Assembly (NCBI RefSeq): GCF_036417845.1
Contig: NC_089978.1
Location: forward strand, 87,538,007-87,602,006
Source: Apteryx mantelli
Taxonomy: Eukaryota > Chordata > Aves > Apterygiformes > Apterygidae
DNA: 64,000 bases
Direction: 5' to 3'
Part shown: piece by piece, positions 19,873 through 34,800 of the stretch
How positions within the stretch are numbered: position 1 is the first letter of the stretch
Layout of the letters: every line of letters begins with the position of its first letter
Made by a program: the position numbers and the translations under genes
Notes under the pieces: model-generated
Seen by the model: only the letters and a program-made list of their open reading frames with translations
Database searches by the model: none
What the model was told of the DNA's origin: nothing

Positions 19873-22800
19873 CTGTCGAAACAAAAATGCATCCCCTGTC
19901 AGAAAGCTCAGAATCAAGTCCCCCATGCTTTTGCAGTCAGTATACAGAGTACATGCACTCTAGTTGTATTCCTGCAACAATTTCAGAATGGGGATTTTTC
20001 TGTACAGGGTTTTCTGTATGAAATCAGTAAGATTTGGGAGATAATAACACATTGTACACACAGTAAGATTATATCTTTTATTTTAAACAGTGAAGGTCGC
20101 ATTTCTCTGAATTTGGGAGACTTTGACTTGGAATAAATCTCATTACGTAAGACGCCAAATACTTCTCTCTCTAGTTCTGCATTAAAGTTAAGTTAAAAAT
20201 GTTTTCAGGTTTGCCTTGTATTTGAAACATGAAAGTGCTGGAGAAAACAAGGATATTTTCTCCCTTTGAAATGCACTAAACTTGCAGCATTTATTCCTGG
20301 ATGATAATTAGAATATGGCCTAAATCCAATGATTGTTGGATTGAGCATCTTCCATATTTCGGTGAATCTACAGTGAACACATGTAATACCAGTGCTGATC
20401 GCAGCCTGTTAAAGAAATGGAACACCAACTCCCAAAATGCTTAAATTACTCATATCTCCATGCTTCGCATTCTAGATATTTTTGTTGAGAATTAACTTTT
20501 TTTATTGTAAGTATTTGTGCAAATGCAGAGCAGATTTTCCTTTTTATTTCTTTTGCAAAGTAGGCCAGTTTAAAAGATTTACCAGGATACTGATAGCATA
20601 TATACAAATCTACTAATACCTAGGTCTTTTAAGAGTTCTGTTACATATTCCATTCACAATTGATTTTCAGAGTTCATTAATACTTCAAAACTACCATGTT
20701 TTAAATCAAAAGAAAATGGAATATATATAATTAAAGTTTTTATCTGTACATTTTATTAGGAAACCACAAGAACTGTGTTAATAAACGTTTTTGCCATCTA
20801 AGGCTGAGTGGGGGTAACTTGTAAGGAGCATCATGATGGGGAAACAAAAACCAGAACTAAAATTACTTTAGAGAGGGAATCACTTTGTTAAACACTACTG
20901 AGAAATGAGTTCACAAACACAGATGCAGACCTATAATTTATACTAGAAACAGCATTAATAAAAAGATAAAACATCCAAGTTTGCTACTTGTGTTAATATT
21001 CACAATACTGCACACGCAAACACCATCACTGTTGCCTAGTGTTAAATTTGCTGAAAAGACAGCGAATGTAGAAACTGCTTGCAGTTTATGCCTTCGGGAA
21101 GACCAAAAATATTGGTAGGAAACCTCTAGGCAGTGAAAGAAGACTCATGACAAGGACAGAAATCTGATCCTCCCTCTAGTAGATCTGGACTCAGTCCATC
21201 AAATATTTCAGGTATTCTGGAGCAGAATCTTGCTATGGGTCTGCGTTCCCCTTTCACCCTCTCATGACTTCAGCCTTCTGAACAACCCATCCAGGAGGGG
21301 CAAAACTGCATTATAGGATCCTCTTTAACTATTTCTTGTTGAGGTCACCAGAGGCAGAGTATTAGGCGACCTCTCTCCTCTGCACTTAATCCCTCCTGCA
21401 GAAAGGGTTTTGCAGAGACTAGGCTAGACTTGCCTTCTCTCTTTTTGCTTGGGGTAGAGCCCCCAAGCACACAGGTTTATGTATCAGTCTACTCAACCAG
21501 TTCCTCTAGGGACTAATACCTCACTTTAGGCAGACCATATACCTTTGAGCAGTTTTCTTACTGACTCAAGCAGATGTCAGTGCATGAGCTATATCAAAAC
21601 CTCATTTGGAAGCTTTACTTTGGAATGAGAGCCAGCATTTTTTTAAATAGGAAATGTGAACATGTATTTCTAGCTGACAAAGTTTACTATCATTTTGAAA
21701 ATACAATGCATATGACTAAGCCTGAATATCTCAGGATGGGAGTTTAAGGGAGTGGGTTTGCAGAGATGGCTGTCAAAAAAAAGTTTCAGCTCCATGCTAA
21801 ACTACTGAGCTGCCACCGGACCTGCAAAAAGGAAGCAATCCCCCCCCAGAGTATGCAAAACCTTTTAAATATAAAGTTGAAGGTAAAACGCCATCAAGCA
21901 CTAAAACATGTACAAATGTAAACAGGGTAAGATAAGCAGAAGAGCTTTGTTAATCAATTCAAATCATGTAAAGAGTGAAAGGACAGAAAATACCATCCTT
22001 GCTGACACTGTAATTGTACATTTGTAAGGGTTTCACCCCCTGCCTGATTGCAGTTGATTTATTTTAGATGTTCAAAATAGCTAAGCCCTATTGCTAGGGC
22101 AGAATCTGCAGAGAAAATAAGGCTATTCTACGAACAAATTCAGAAAGGTTAGTTCTGTTCCTCAGGCACAGAATCTGCAGGTTCAGCCATGTGAACCTAA
22201 CGGGAGTTTCCCAAACATGAAAACCTGTCAGAGAAGAACAGAAAACAAGCAATGTTAGTATGTCATGAAAAGATCAAGTTACACAATCCATCAGGCAAGC
22301 AAAGCCACAGGCTGTATAGACATCCCAAACTTACCATGGCAAGTCATTCAATTCTGTCTGGAACGGCATTTCCGTGGAAGTAGTGAGGCCAAAACCGTAA
22401 GTGCTTACAGCTTAATACACTTATGACATGGGTCTCATTTTCAAGAGTGCTTTCGTTTTGCAGCATGCTTTTTTTTTTTAATAAAATATTGCAGTGTTAT
22501 TGTACATTCCTAGCTGTGAGAGCAGGGGATCAGGCACAACAAATTAGAAGGTCCTATGTTCTTATCTAACACCAGCCTAACCTATCTAACCTTGCAGTTA
22601 CTTTTGGGGGCATTTGTCCAGCTCTTCCCAGATACAACTGCCCCGTGTTTGGGAGATGTAAGTGTAAGGAATTGTCTCAAAGAGCTTTCCCAGGAGGACC
22701 ACGTCTATGCAAGCATCAGTATAGACTTCTTCCTGGAAGTCCTAAAGACCTGGAAGTTCATTAAAAAGAAGGAATCTTTTGGTCAAACTATGTTGGTTTG

Positions 22801-25800
22801 TATCATGCAGCCCTTTTGATATGAATGGAAGATGTGGTACAGGGTTCACAGCATTCAAAACACTCAACACAGCATTCTTATATAAAATATAAGTGGAGAT
22901 GAGGTGGGTTATCTTGGAGACCTTCGTGTATATTGCAGCACTCCAAGTTCTTTCATCTGCATGTGTCTGAGAAGCTCTTGGGTCAACACATACACAGACC
23001 CTCACACTGGAAAATCTAAACATTTGAATAAACCATGAATTTTTATAGCCTGGTATTAGACAGAACAGGAGCACATGACACAAGATTAGGACTGCTCAAC
23101 TATTTAAACGATCAGTTTTGCATCTCATTCCAAAGTACCACCCAAATCATAACAACTTGTTCTGGAAAGCCACAACAGGACCATCCGCACAGTTGCTGCA
23201 AAACACAAGTTCTACCCTTCTTTCTGTTAAGCAAAGTAGTTAAAATGCTTTTGTAGCTGTGATGGTGCAAAGGTATAAGCATAGCAAATGTAGGGAGAAG
23301 TGATATCTTTATATTAGAGTAATTAACACAGCTATAACTATGTAACTATAAATATTAGAGTAACTAATATACCCTCCAAGACATGCAGGCTTTTGTTCCT
23401 GAAAATTTATCTTTTCGAAAGGTATTACTTCCCTCTATAAATATTGCCTTGATTTGTATTTGATGACAGTAAGAGTTATTGCTTTGTTTTTTGTCTGTGA
23501 ACTGGTTTGTTAGATACAAAGTATGATAATTCTATTGTATCATGTGGTATGCAAACAGAGGAGGTTTTATAAGGGCATGACAAAAAAAGGAACTAATTTT
23601 ACAAGCTCAATTAATTTGTAAAGCTATTCAGGGCATGTCCAAATGCCATTAAAGGAACATTTCTTGAAGTCTTGTGATTTCTTTACATTATGCAGTTCAC
23701 ACATCCAAATGGACAATAACACATAAAGGGGCAGCACATACGAATTCCATAGCTTTTATTTTGTACATCTGAGCGATTATTGTATTTTCCAGTCGATTAT
23801 CTGTTTCTTCTAACAGAATGTGCCCGGAAATGAGGACAACACAGCCACTATGTGCTTGTTCTACAACTTCAGACTAAACAACGCAGCTGGTAGCTTGGCT
23901 TCTTAGCCTCAATTCTTGATCAACTGGGAGAAATAAACTAGGCACACAGGACTGATGTCCTGTAAGGTTTGCTCAGCTTAGGCTTTTCTACATTACAAAA
24001 TTATTTTTCTCTTTGGAAAAGTGAGTATCTATACTGAGAGCTCAAATCAGCAGCAGTAATCATGCTTTATTTTAGATTGTGTGTGCTGCAAAAAGTTCAT
24101 TTTTTAATGAGTGTATTCAGTGGAGATTTATATCTAATTTTCTCAGTAGACGAGCCACAGATTGGAGTGCTACATGCACTTGCCTTTCCACTTCTCAGGA
24201 ATCAAGCAGAGGGTAACACTTCAGAGGACAGTACTGTGTTAGAATGGGAAAGATGGAAAGTTTTACTTTTGAAAAGTTGTTTCCTGCAACATAAAGATAC
24301 ATCTCTGTTAGGGAAAGGTATCCATAGAAGTACCCAAGGGAAATAAAGAGATATAGAGCAGTTCAGTTTTAATGCTTACTCTGTGGCCAACAGCAAGGCA
24401 GCCCTCTCAGCAATGGTCTCTTCACTAAGGCAACTTTATAGTCTCCATTTTCTCCTCTTCTCTCCTCAATAAGAAGCTTCCATGTGAGTTTTCCATTAAT
24501 GTTGGCAGAATTTCTTCCTCACATTACCTTCTACATGATTCCTTTCATACTTTTAAGCTATCTTCACTGGTTGTCTTAAATTTCTTTCTTCTCCAGACAA
24601 TGTTTATTTTAATATGGTTTAAAACACAAACTGTTTCAAAACATGCTTAAAGTTTATAGTAATATCTTCAGGTGACAAGAAAGTTGTTAACAGCAGCTTT
24701 TGATCAGTACTTGCTCTAATAATGAATGTTACCTACAATTCAATATATAAATCAGCAGTTCATACTGAGTAGGAGAAATGGTTATTTCAAAATTTTGTGT
24801 ATAGCCCTAAAATGCATGTGTGGTATTATTTGTGATGACATCCTGAATATTTTGATCCTCTATTTAGGAATAATATTTGGTCAGCAATTCACTTTACATT
24901 AGCATAACAGAGCATAAAGCTGTTGTTTTAAAAAAAGAAGGAAAATAGTTTGAGAAATACCATTTTGCATTATACATACCATTGCCATTTGCATGCACTG
25001 AATAATCATTGTTCATTAGCAGTGTTGTAGAATTAGTGGAGTTACTGTTTGATTGTAAGGAATTGGAAGAACTGGATACTCCTTGATTTACAGTCTGCTT
25101 CTTTAAACCATTAGTAGCAGTTCTACTCCAGTCTACGGCAGATACATGTTACAGAAAGTAGTGCAACCCATAAAAGCAAAATATAAAAATATAGCTAATA
25201 ATGCAAATGAAATAAAATAACAGCAAGGCTTTCCCAACTCTCCCCACAGTATTACAGTCAGAATAATATTCTCTTAAGAATTTCATGATTCTTGATGGTT
25301 AAAATTATTTGTACATAGTTCCTTTTTCCTCTTTGTCATTTTCTTCAATTCAGCAAGCAAGCAGTCATAGTTTTATGACTGTAGACCAGATCAAAGATGC
25401 CAGTAACTAACGTACAGTCAACCCTCTGAGTTAATGTGTATGAAAAGTACATAGCTTTAACAAGTCAAGTACTGAATAACAAAATACCACAAACCCATTT
25501 ATAGGTTTTTTGGTTGAAACTATTCTTCATCTTGCTTTTGTTGAAGTCACTGACCACACTACATGTGACTCAGAAGCTAGAACAAATCTTATGGTTCCTA
25601 ATCGCAATCAGTGGTCTTCTGCAAAGGCATACCTATAGACCCTGGAAGAGGTCCACTGCAGTTAACAGCTTAATGCAACAGCATGTAAAAACTGAATAAA
25701 CTGCAACCTTTAAAGAGGATAGTTTTAGACGTTTATTACACCTAAGGTAATAAATTAGGCCTGGAACTACAGCAATATGGTTTATTCGATAATAATAAAA

Positions 25801-28800
25801 ATATGTATAAAAAAATGCTAGGGACTTAACACTGAGCACAAGCATTCGGAGGTAAAAAAAAAAAAAAAAGTTTTCATAATTACCAGAGTTTTCAGCTAGC
25901 CTGAATTTCCCACAACAAAGGTATCTTCTCCACTGTTTACGAACATTTTCCTTTGTTACACAATAGAAGATAAAAATGAAGAACCCTGCAAAGTGATAAA
26001 TATCAGAGAATGTTTCAAAATAGATTTTTGCTACTTCTTAATAAATAATGTATTAATATGTATTATATGCAAATGATTTCCTTTTGTTTGTTGTTTTTAA
26101 GTTCTAATCAGAAGTAATGACACCTTTCTTTGGTGAAAAAGTTCACAACTCTCAACACTTAAGAATATTTTTCCCTTGTACTTAGATGATAGTATCATAC
26201 ACACAAATGGAAGAAGAATAAATGTAACCAAAATCCACAGAGTTTCATACTTTCAAATAAGAAGGGAAAAATTCTGTGGATCCTGAACCTAACTGAAGCC
26301 TTTTGGTACAGAAGTCTAAACAATGTCAAACAGAGGGTATGACAGTACGCTGTCAGGCTACACAGCTCTCAGCACACCTTGTAACACTGTCCCATATATC
26401 ATTAACAGCTAACCTGTTACTACCAACAGCTGTAACAGAACCACTAACCCTACAGAAAAAGCTTTTGGATTGCCAGCCCCCTAGAGCAGCCTTATTGAAC
26501 TTTCCACAAACTCTAAGTTACATGGAAGCTATTAATTGTCCACAAAATCATAATTACGTTATTTTAAATGTCTACACAAAGAAAGCAACTCATAACTAAA
26601 ATAACAATTGCCACATTACAGGTTCATTATCTGCTTCTCATTCACTCCTACTGACACAGGGTGGGACTTAAGTCTCCCTACTTATAAAAGTTTCCCCTTT
26701 TAAGAAGTGTGGCACTCAGTCTTTGCACAATTTTACAGCTGCAACATGCCCTGAGAACAAATTTCTTAGGTTTATAGTGAATGAAAAATAAAATAAAATT
26801 AAATTAAATTAAAATAAAATAATAAAATAAAATAAATGTTCAGACTGGCAAAAGCAGATTCACATGCACATTATACTTGCACTGCTTTAAAACCATTTCA
26901 GCATATATGTGTTTTTTAAAATCCCACTGTGAGAGATTATTTACATCTTTATGTTGCTTAGTAGCTTTCTTAACTTTGGCTTTCAGGACAAATTTTTAAA
27001 GGTAATTAAGTGTTGCTCTATTCAAAAGCTTCTGTTCCATTTTCAAATATTATTTTGGAACACTGGCATAAGGTTAATTAGGTCAATTGGATTTATTTGC
27101 CTTTATTACTTTTAGTATCAAGGTTTACTCAGTATCTAACTTCAAGCTGAGTAAGAGTAGGACTTAGGCTCACATAACAGATTACCCTGCAATCACATGG
27201 AATCTACAGTCTTGCGTTAGGTCCACACAAGTCTGTACAAGGGCTGGGGAGATACGGGTTCAATCCCTCAAGTAGTCAAATAGTAAGATCCACAAAAATC
27301 AGTGTATCAAATAGGAGGGAGGCATATACACTGAACTGCCATTTTAATTGCTCTAATCTCTCTGGAAAACCAGCCAGCCAGTCTTCTAAGCAACTGAAGT
27401 GCCATTTAAGCAGAAGTATTGGATCCTAACTTGAGTAGGACAATTCAGGAACGTGCAGGTGCCTGAGGTACCGTAGGTGCCTACAGTTCTACGTGAAAGC
27501 TTCTACAGTACCTGAAACTCTGCTTTTGGATATGTGCGGTAGCATCCCTGCCTTTGCCAAGCTGCGTGCCTAAGGACTCTCTCCTACTCAAGAACATCTG
27601 AGGCGCAGAAACAGACATCCCAGAGCACAAGTGCCTGGATAAACAGCCTGTTTGTGGGCTTGAGGCCCCGAAAGTCAGTATCACGAAGGCCCCTAGTCTA
27701 TGCAGGTGACAAGAGCATGTGGTGCACCGCTCTTAATTAGCTGCCTTTGGCATTCTGGTGCATGGCACCAGTAGTTTGTAGTTGTGAAGCCCAAGCTTGG
27801 AACTGCTTGGCTACTTCAGTACTAAATACCATTCTCAGCTCACTTGAAGATGCTGCAGCCCTGCCTGTCTCAATGGCCCTTTGATGAATGTCTGACTTCA
27901 CACCTAAGCCTTAGAGTGGTAAGCTGAGAAATAATACAATTTTCACTACGTTAATGTGAACACTTATAGTAACTGAGTATTTACAATTAATCCATTGACG
28001 AGAAAAAGACAGTCACTTCCAGTGGTGTCTGGTTTGCATACATTTATAAAATTCTAATATTTATAGATATAAATATGTTATAAATAGAAGATTGCTTTCC
28101 TGTCATATTACATATCATTATAATATTGTTATACTATATGTAGTATATACATATTATATATTATATTAATCTAATATTATTATATTATATATGATTAGAG
28201 AGAAGCAGTATCATCTCTAATTGAATTAACATTAAAGAATGCACCAAAATTACATCTTTGCTGTTGAATAAAGCGTCCTTTTAAAATTCTTTGTTCATTA
28301 TATTGTACACAACAGGCTATGGCATGAAGGATAAACTTACCTTGCAAAGTGTTGAAAATGGTAAAGAGATATGTAAAGATCTCATTTACTGTGAAGAAGG
28401 CAAATCCCCAAGTAATTCCCAACAAAAACGTGAGACCAGCAACACTCCTGAGGTCTTGAATACTGGTTTTTCTCTGAGTGCCAAGCTGTTTTTTCTTTTT
28501 GATGCGACAGAGCTGGATCAGCACAACAATGAACATGCTGATATTGATCAGAAATATCACGCAAAAGTATCCCACAGCAGTAATATAGAAGGCTATTCTA
28601 CTTTTAATCCAGCAGCTAGAACACAAGAACAAAGTCTGTCAGCCATTGTAAGTAACAGAAGTAAAACGAATGTGAGATAAAGCTGTATTTTGTTATAAAT
28701 GCAAACCAATTTTACCTCTTTAGTAAAAAGTATTCTTTTTTGCCAAAGAGTAAGAATATTCACGTCAGCAGTTACCACAAAGCATGTGACATACTGTAGA

Positions 28801-31800
28801 GCCATACCATTTCAAAGCTCTCATTGCTTTCTTCTCTCCACCACCTTTATTTCAAAGAAAAGCAATTTGGTAGGACTCAGAAAAGAAAAAGCTACCCTTT
28901 TACTTACAATTCATCTGGTCTGTTGTTTGAAAATGTTCCAGTGGATATAAGCCCATAATTATCCGGTGACACTGCCAACACAATGGCCACAACTACTGCT
29001 GGTACCCCTAAAAGATTATGAGCAAACATGTAAGTGAAAATCATGACACAATGACAGTATTAAGATGACTTGAAACTACTGTATTTTTCTGTGAATTCTA
29101 CAACCAGTTTATGAACTTCTGTTGAATTCTGTTGATTATTAGCTGTCCAAAGAAATCTAAAAATTGGGGCATTCAAACTGTGCTCAGGAGAATAACTTGC
29201 AAAGAAACAAATGTTCTCCTCCACAGCTGGCTTTAAACCTTTCTGAAGAAGGCAACAAATATCATATGATTTAATCCAGTTATTTTACTTACAGCCTAAG
29301 GTAATCTACTCAGGTATGTGTATGGTAACAAAGACCTTAAAACACCAAACACAGTACATTGATTTTCTTCCCACTTACATCTGTTTAAAGAAACACAATT
29401 CTATTGATTTTAGTGCCTTCACTCATGTTTACTCAAGTGGGCTAGAGAGGAAAATCAGGTCCAGAATCTCTTCATTCTTTAACCAGTTAGGGGGGCTTTG
29501 CTGCTTTTTGGTAGAAACAGTGCTATTCCAGAAACAGAATATATATACGTGATGGCATTTATTTTCCAAACAGAACTGATGCCATCTGTCTGGAAGATGG
29601 AAATGAAAGTGAGCACATTCAAAATCAGCTCTATTACACTTGTCCAAGGAAAATTCTTCATCCATTTGCATCGCAGCAGCCTTTTTTCAGCTTGCAATCT
29701 GAAAAAATCTGCAGCTAGGGGGAAGTTGCATACCTCAGAAAATAGAATATACAGGACCAGATTTACTGATACTGAATATGTGGTCACTGACAGGTTATTG
29801 GCATTTAATGACTGCTTCATTTTCACTTTTAGTTAAGTGTCACATTCCCTGAAATATTTGGTAAAAGGATATATCTATTTAGCTTCAAAAAGTGAAAAAA
29901 AATACATACCCCAACCAACAATGCAAAATTTAAGGATGTATTTCCGTACATAGGTATTAAAGACTTTCACAAGGGCAAGATACATATGAAAAGCTTCTAG
30001 GCCCATCCAAGTGAAGGAAACCAACAGGAAATAATGAAGAAATACAGCAACTGCAATGCACAAGCCTCGTGTATCATACAAAGCAATCCATGAATCAAGG
30101 AGGAAAACTAGGTTGAGCAGAAGTAACGCAGCACACAGCTGAATAAGGATTTTGGAGGGGTAGTCTCTCCGGATTTTCCTAAAAAGCAAATTAGTGAGAT
30201 CACATCAATTGTCATTACTTTGGATCCCAGGCTGATTTTCTCTCTTGTAGTCCTTATTGCACGAATGACAATAAAATATTTATTTATATGTTTTTCATTC
30301 ATACATAATTCTTCGTATATTGCATTTATACAGAGAAGGTGAGTTATAAAGATTCACAAATTAAAGGTCTGTATGACACGTTTGTAATAATAAGATTTCC
30401 ATAAATACAAACAACACAGCTTGGACTCTTATATTTTAATTCAGTGATTTTTTTTACACTCTGTGTTAGGCTTCTCTGTGTTGGAATACTTCCAAAAACC
30501 AAAATGTGAGTGTTCTTTAATGCTAAACTAGATTAGGCACTCTACTGGGCATCCAACAGCCTTGACAGAAACAAGTAATTCTTTGATGACAGGATAATGA
30601 GAGAGTAATTGGGTGCCAAAAGCAACTTCTAGGAGGATTTACAAAACACAGTATGGAGGATCAAATAGCTAAGGCTCAATCAACTTAAGAAAATGTTCCG
30701 ACAAACAATCAAGAAAGTTAGTATGCCATAATTACATGTCATTTCACAAGACAAATACATGTAAAATGCTATCATTATGGACTGCACTGTGTATGCTGTA
30801 TCTTATCTTAAACACATCCTTCCACACTTTTGTTAAGATAGTATGTTGTAAAACACTTAAGAGTATTATTTCTTCACTTGTCACTGTACAGAACCTCATG
30901 ATTCATTCACTTGTCTACAAGATTAACGTTCCTGCAAGACGGAATCAACACCTTCCTAGTAAAGGGAACAAATTTGTGCATTCTTAACTGAGCCAGAATC
31001 AGTAACTACTGGAAAGGACACTGCAGCGAACATTACAAGCAATCACAAGCACAGAACAATGGGAGCTTAGTTCAACAAATACTTACTCAAAGGCTATGTA
31101 GGTCACAAGAGTAACAGAAAGAAAAATTGCAGAGAGGCCACAGCCTATATAGGATATAAAAGTCAGTACCAATTCTTGTGTGGGATTTAAAGGAGTATTT
31201 CCATACAAGTTCTAAAAGGGAAACAGAAGTTAAGTTCAAAGAGCATGCTTGTTAAAGGGAAAAAAGTCCCCACCAAAATGCGCTTTTTCCTCTGCAATTA
31301 AAAAATGAAACAGTTCTTTTCATCACAGATCTTATAAAAGGTGAAAAAAAAACTGAAAAAAAATCTAACTGTGAAGTGATGTTTGATTAAAATATTGTTT
31401 TAAATTTGATTTATCCTAATTTTTCTTTCCTACAGAAGAAAGACCGCCTAAATGTAAAAGCTGCAGTTTAGTAAAACACTTAACTGATTTGGACTTTAAT
31501 GGAACTCATGGCCCCAGTTCAACAAGCGGTTTAAGCATATGACTGATTTTATGCATGCATGTACTAACACTGAAATGAATGGAGCTAGTCAGGTATTTAA
31601 TAGTTGATACGTGCTTGCTAAATTCTCACTGTTTAAGATCACACATGCCTAAATGTTTTCTTGAATCAGGGTATCGCACAATTTTTTAAATAATTACCAT
31701 CAAAACTGCAAAGCTTGTGAGGTGGTTGCATGAGCAGACTGTTTCATTTGCTCTACTTTCTTTAACTATGCAGCCTTCATATGACCAGCCTCCATATCCA

Positions 31801-34800
31801 CCTGTTACAGAAAACAGCTTTGTTATTGACAACAGCATTTCTTTATACTAACATGAGCTAATATAGCTAAAAGAGCGTGATATTTTGGGTGATATATCAA
31901 GAACTTACCATTTCTATTAAAGTCCCAAAAAACACATCTAACTGTTGAATTATCCTGTTTGAGAGGTAAAGAAAAAAAGATGTTTTACTAAACTATGAGT
32001 TTATAATCAAGTAATTTATGAATTGAGTACCAAATGGAGACAAGAATAAATGCTGTTTTACACGAATTTAGATGCATAGAATGGATTAATATCTCAATAT
32101 GCATGTGAAAATATACAGAACAAATCTGAAGTGATCATACAGCAGATAGGTTGCATGCTGAGATTTTGTTCTTGGTAGAAACATTATGATGCTGATTCAT
32201 CATCATCTTTCAATGTACAAATTATTTGGATTTCTCATCCTTTCTGATTTTATAAGTATAAAGAAACTGACTATATTGAAAAGCAAAAAAACCTTTTAAT
32301 TTGCAAACATTTGGTCACTTTATCCTACTGTGCTGTTAAAGGTTTACATATGCATCTTCTTTCCACCAATGAAAATCCTATAAATTGTAGCAGTAATACA
32401 ATCTATTGCTATGAATACTAATAATTCTACAGTTATAGCTCAAAACTCAATATTATATCAATAGAAATAAAAACTACAATGAGCCAGCTCTAGAAAGAAG
32501 TTTCAGACACAGAAGTGGAATCACTACAGATTTCAGTTTGTAATATTTTAGTATTTAAAACTCTTTTTAAAGATCAGGGACAGGAAGATTTTAATCCCTG
32601 GTGCTCATTTATGAAAGAGACACTGTATATGAGCCCTAATACTTAATGATGACACAATCCTGTTTTCCAGTTTAAGGAACAACATTCGCCCTACAGAAAA
32701 AAGCTTTATATTGCTCTCTGGCCACACAGAACCTATAAGTATCGTGATTCCAGTATCTCCCTAACAAGCCCTACAGTCAACTTTCAACCCAGAGATACTA
32801 TTCTTTGGAGAAAAAAGAGAAAAAAACAGAAGGGCAGTTAGGGAGGATAAAAACTGGATGGTAAGTGAAAGAGCAAAATTAACTGAAATCATCTGAGAAC
32901 AAAAACTAATACCAACGATAAATATGCAAAGCTGAGTGATTTTGAAAGTCCAGATGGAGAGGAAATGTCCACAACAGTAGAGCAGCACCAACAAAACAAT
33001 CTGCATTCTTAGTATGGTATTTCTTCTACAACACCTCCAACTGAGACAACAAAATAACACTTTTAAGTCCACCAAAACATAAATCATACCTGATTGGGTT
33101 TGATATTCTGTAAAGTGACAGTAACATTTGCCTTTAAGTTGCTGAGTGTGAGGTTAGCAACACTTGATGATATAACATTGCTGATTAAAGATACATTCTT
33201 CAAGGAAGGATCCTGAAACAACAAATATATAACCAGACTTTAAAATATTAAAGGAAACAGTAGTGAAATAAAGCACACACAAGTTAAGCTATTATATGGT
33301 GTGAGAACTGGACAAAACCAGTATATTTTTAACAGGAAATTCTGAAATGTATTTTTTGGGGAAAAAAAATCCATTCGTATTTTATCTTGCTCTAGTCTGG
33401 AGTTTAAAACCATTATGAACAGACTACTGGAAAGATACCTGGAACACAGTGGTCTTTTTAAAAAAGTTGAATATAATTCTAGAAGCCAAGTCCAACTCCT
33501 CAGGAGGTAAATTTGTCAGCAATGATGAAGGAAGTGTAATTGATCCAAGATTATTTAAGTCATGAAGTGCTTCAGTACCTAGAGAGATCTGCAAAATAAG
33601 TACAAAGATTATGATTCATTTCTGTCACTGAAGAAAAATTAAACTATGCCTTATTTTAAGCTTAGAACTTTGAAATACATATTTGTGCCACTCTGATCAT
33701 TGCTAGGAACATACTGTTGATCTCTCATTCCTCTCTTGCTCAAAGGATTAAAAGCATCTGCAGGCCTGAAAATGATGCAGTTTATTTCAGGTCTGCCCAC
33801 CACTGAAAATACTTTGTCTTTATCCACTTGCTTACTGGGACAGAACATCACTGTTGTGGATAATATTGATTTGAAAAAGGTGAAGAGCAACAACCTAGGT
33901 AGATCTACATAATTGTGGAGGGAGATTAGCATTTCATAGGCTAGAAGTGTGCAAAGAACTTCTTATAACCCAGGTGAAGAAAGTATGTCATTTGTAGACG
34001 ATTTAGTAAGAAAATGAGGCTTTTACATTCATGGCACCTATCTACGTTTACGTTAAACCTTCCCTAAAGCTTTTTAATTCATTGGCTAATCTCAACCATG
34101 TTTGAAAATAAGAGAGAGAGATTGTAAAGATTTTTAAGCTCTGGTGGCCAAAGAGAAAAGAGAAACCCTACTTATGCCTGAGGGAAGCCTTAATCCTTCA
34201 CTGTTCTTTCTGCAACAGCTGTTCAATGTCTCACCCCATGTAGAGCTCCAAAATGGCCCCACAACGCCTCTTGCCCAACGAGGAGGCCATGCAAAAGTGG
34301 GCAGGACACGGGAGAAAAAGGTTATAGGGAGGAACTGAGGGTATTACTAAGGAAAGGAATACAGGGGACATGAAGGTAAACTGTCCCTGGGTGGCACTGG
34401 GAATACCCTATGGGGAACATGCTAGCTGACAGCACTACAGGGTAAACAAAGATGTCTACAATAAACATGAAGGACTAGGGTGACAAATACAGTGAAAGGC
34501 CATAGGAGTCATATGGGAGAACTGAAAGTCCTGAAGTACGAGAAGCAGGATTATTGTGCCAGTATAGGAACAAAGGACATATATGTAGGTATGCTCTGCA
34601 TTTCTTTACCATGCCATGAGACTTCCAGTAGATCATTACTTAGCAAATACCTCTTTTTCAGCACTATCACCTCCTAGAGTCACCTCAGACTCATGAATCA
34701 CATCTTACTTGGAACACAAAAAAGAACTCAAATGTTGTTATCATTTCACATCATTTTTAACATCATAGAATGATCCCAGTAGTACCTATGGTCTTATGGT

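Larger units (their letters stand above)
25986..28340 (-). other. ADGRG2: ADGRG2 intron after TM5-TM7 exon
   Basis: 2.4 kb. Contains an AAATA/AAATT simple repeat (26784-26837), a possible ancient interspersed repeat (about 27230-27900) and an AT-rich TA stretch (28101-28195). No exon recognised. Confidence 0.7.

Noticed and set aside
28195-28340. Extension of the TM5-TM7 exon frame past its donor (KFILHA...)
   Set aside because: GTAAGT follows TTGCAAG and the next exon continues [11 protein letters not shown] in phase; the extension is intron.
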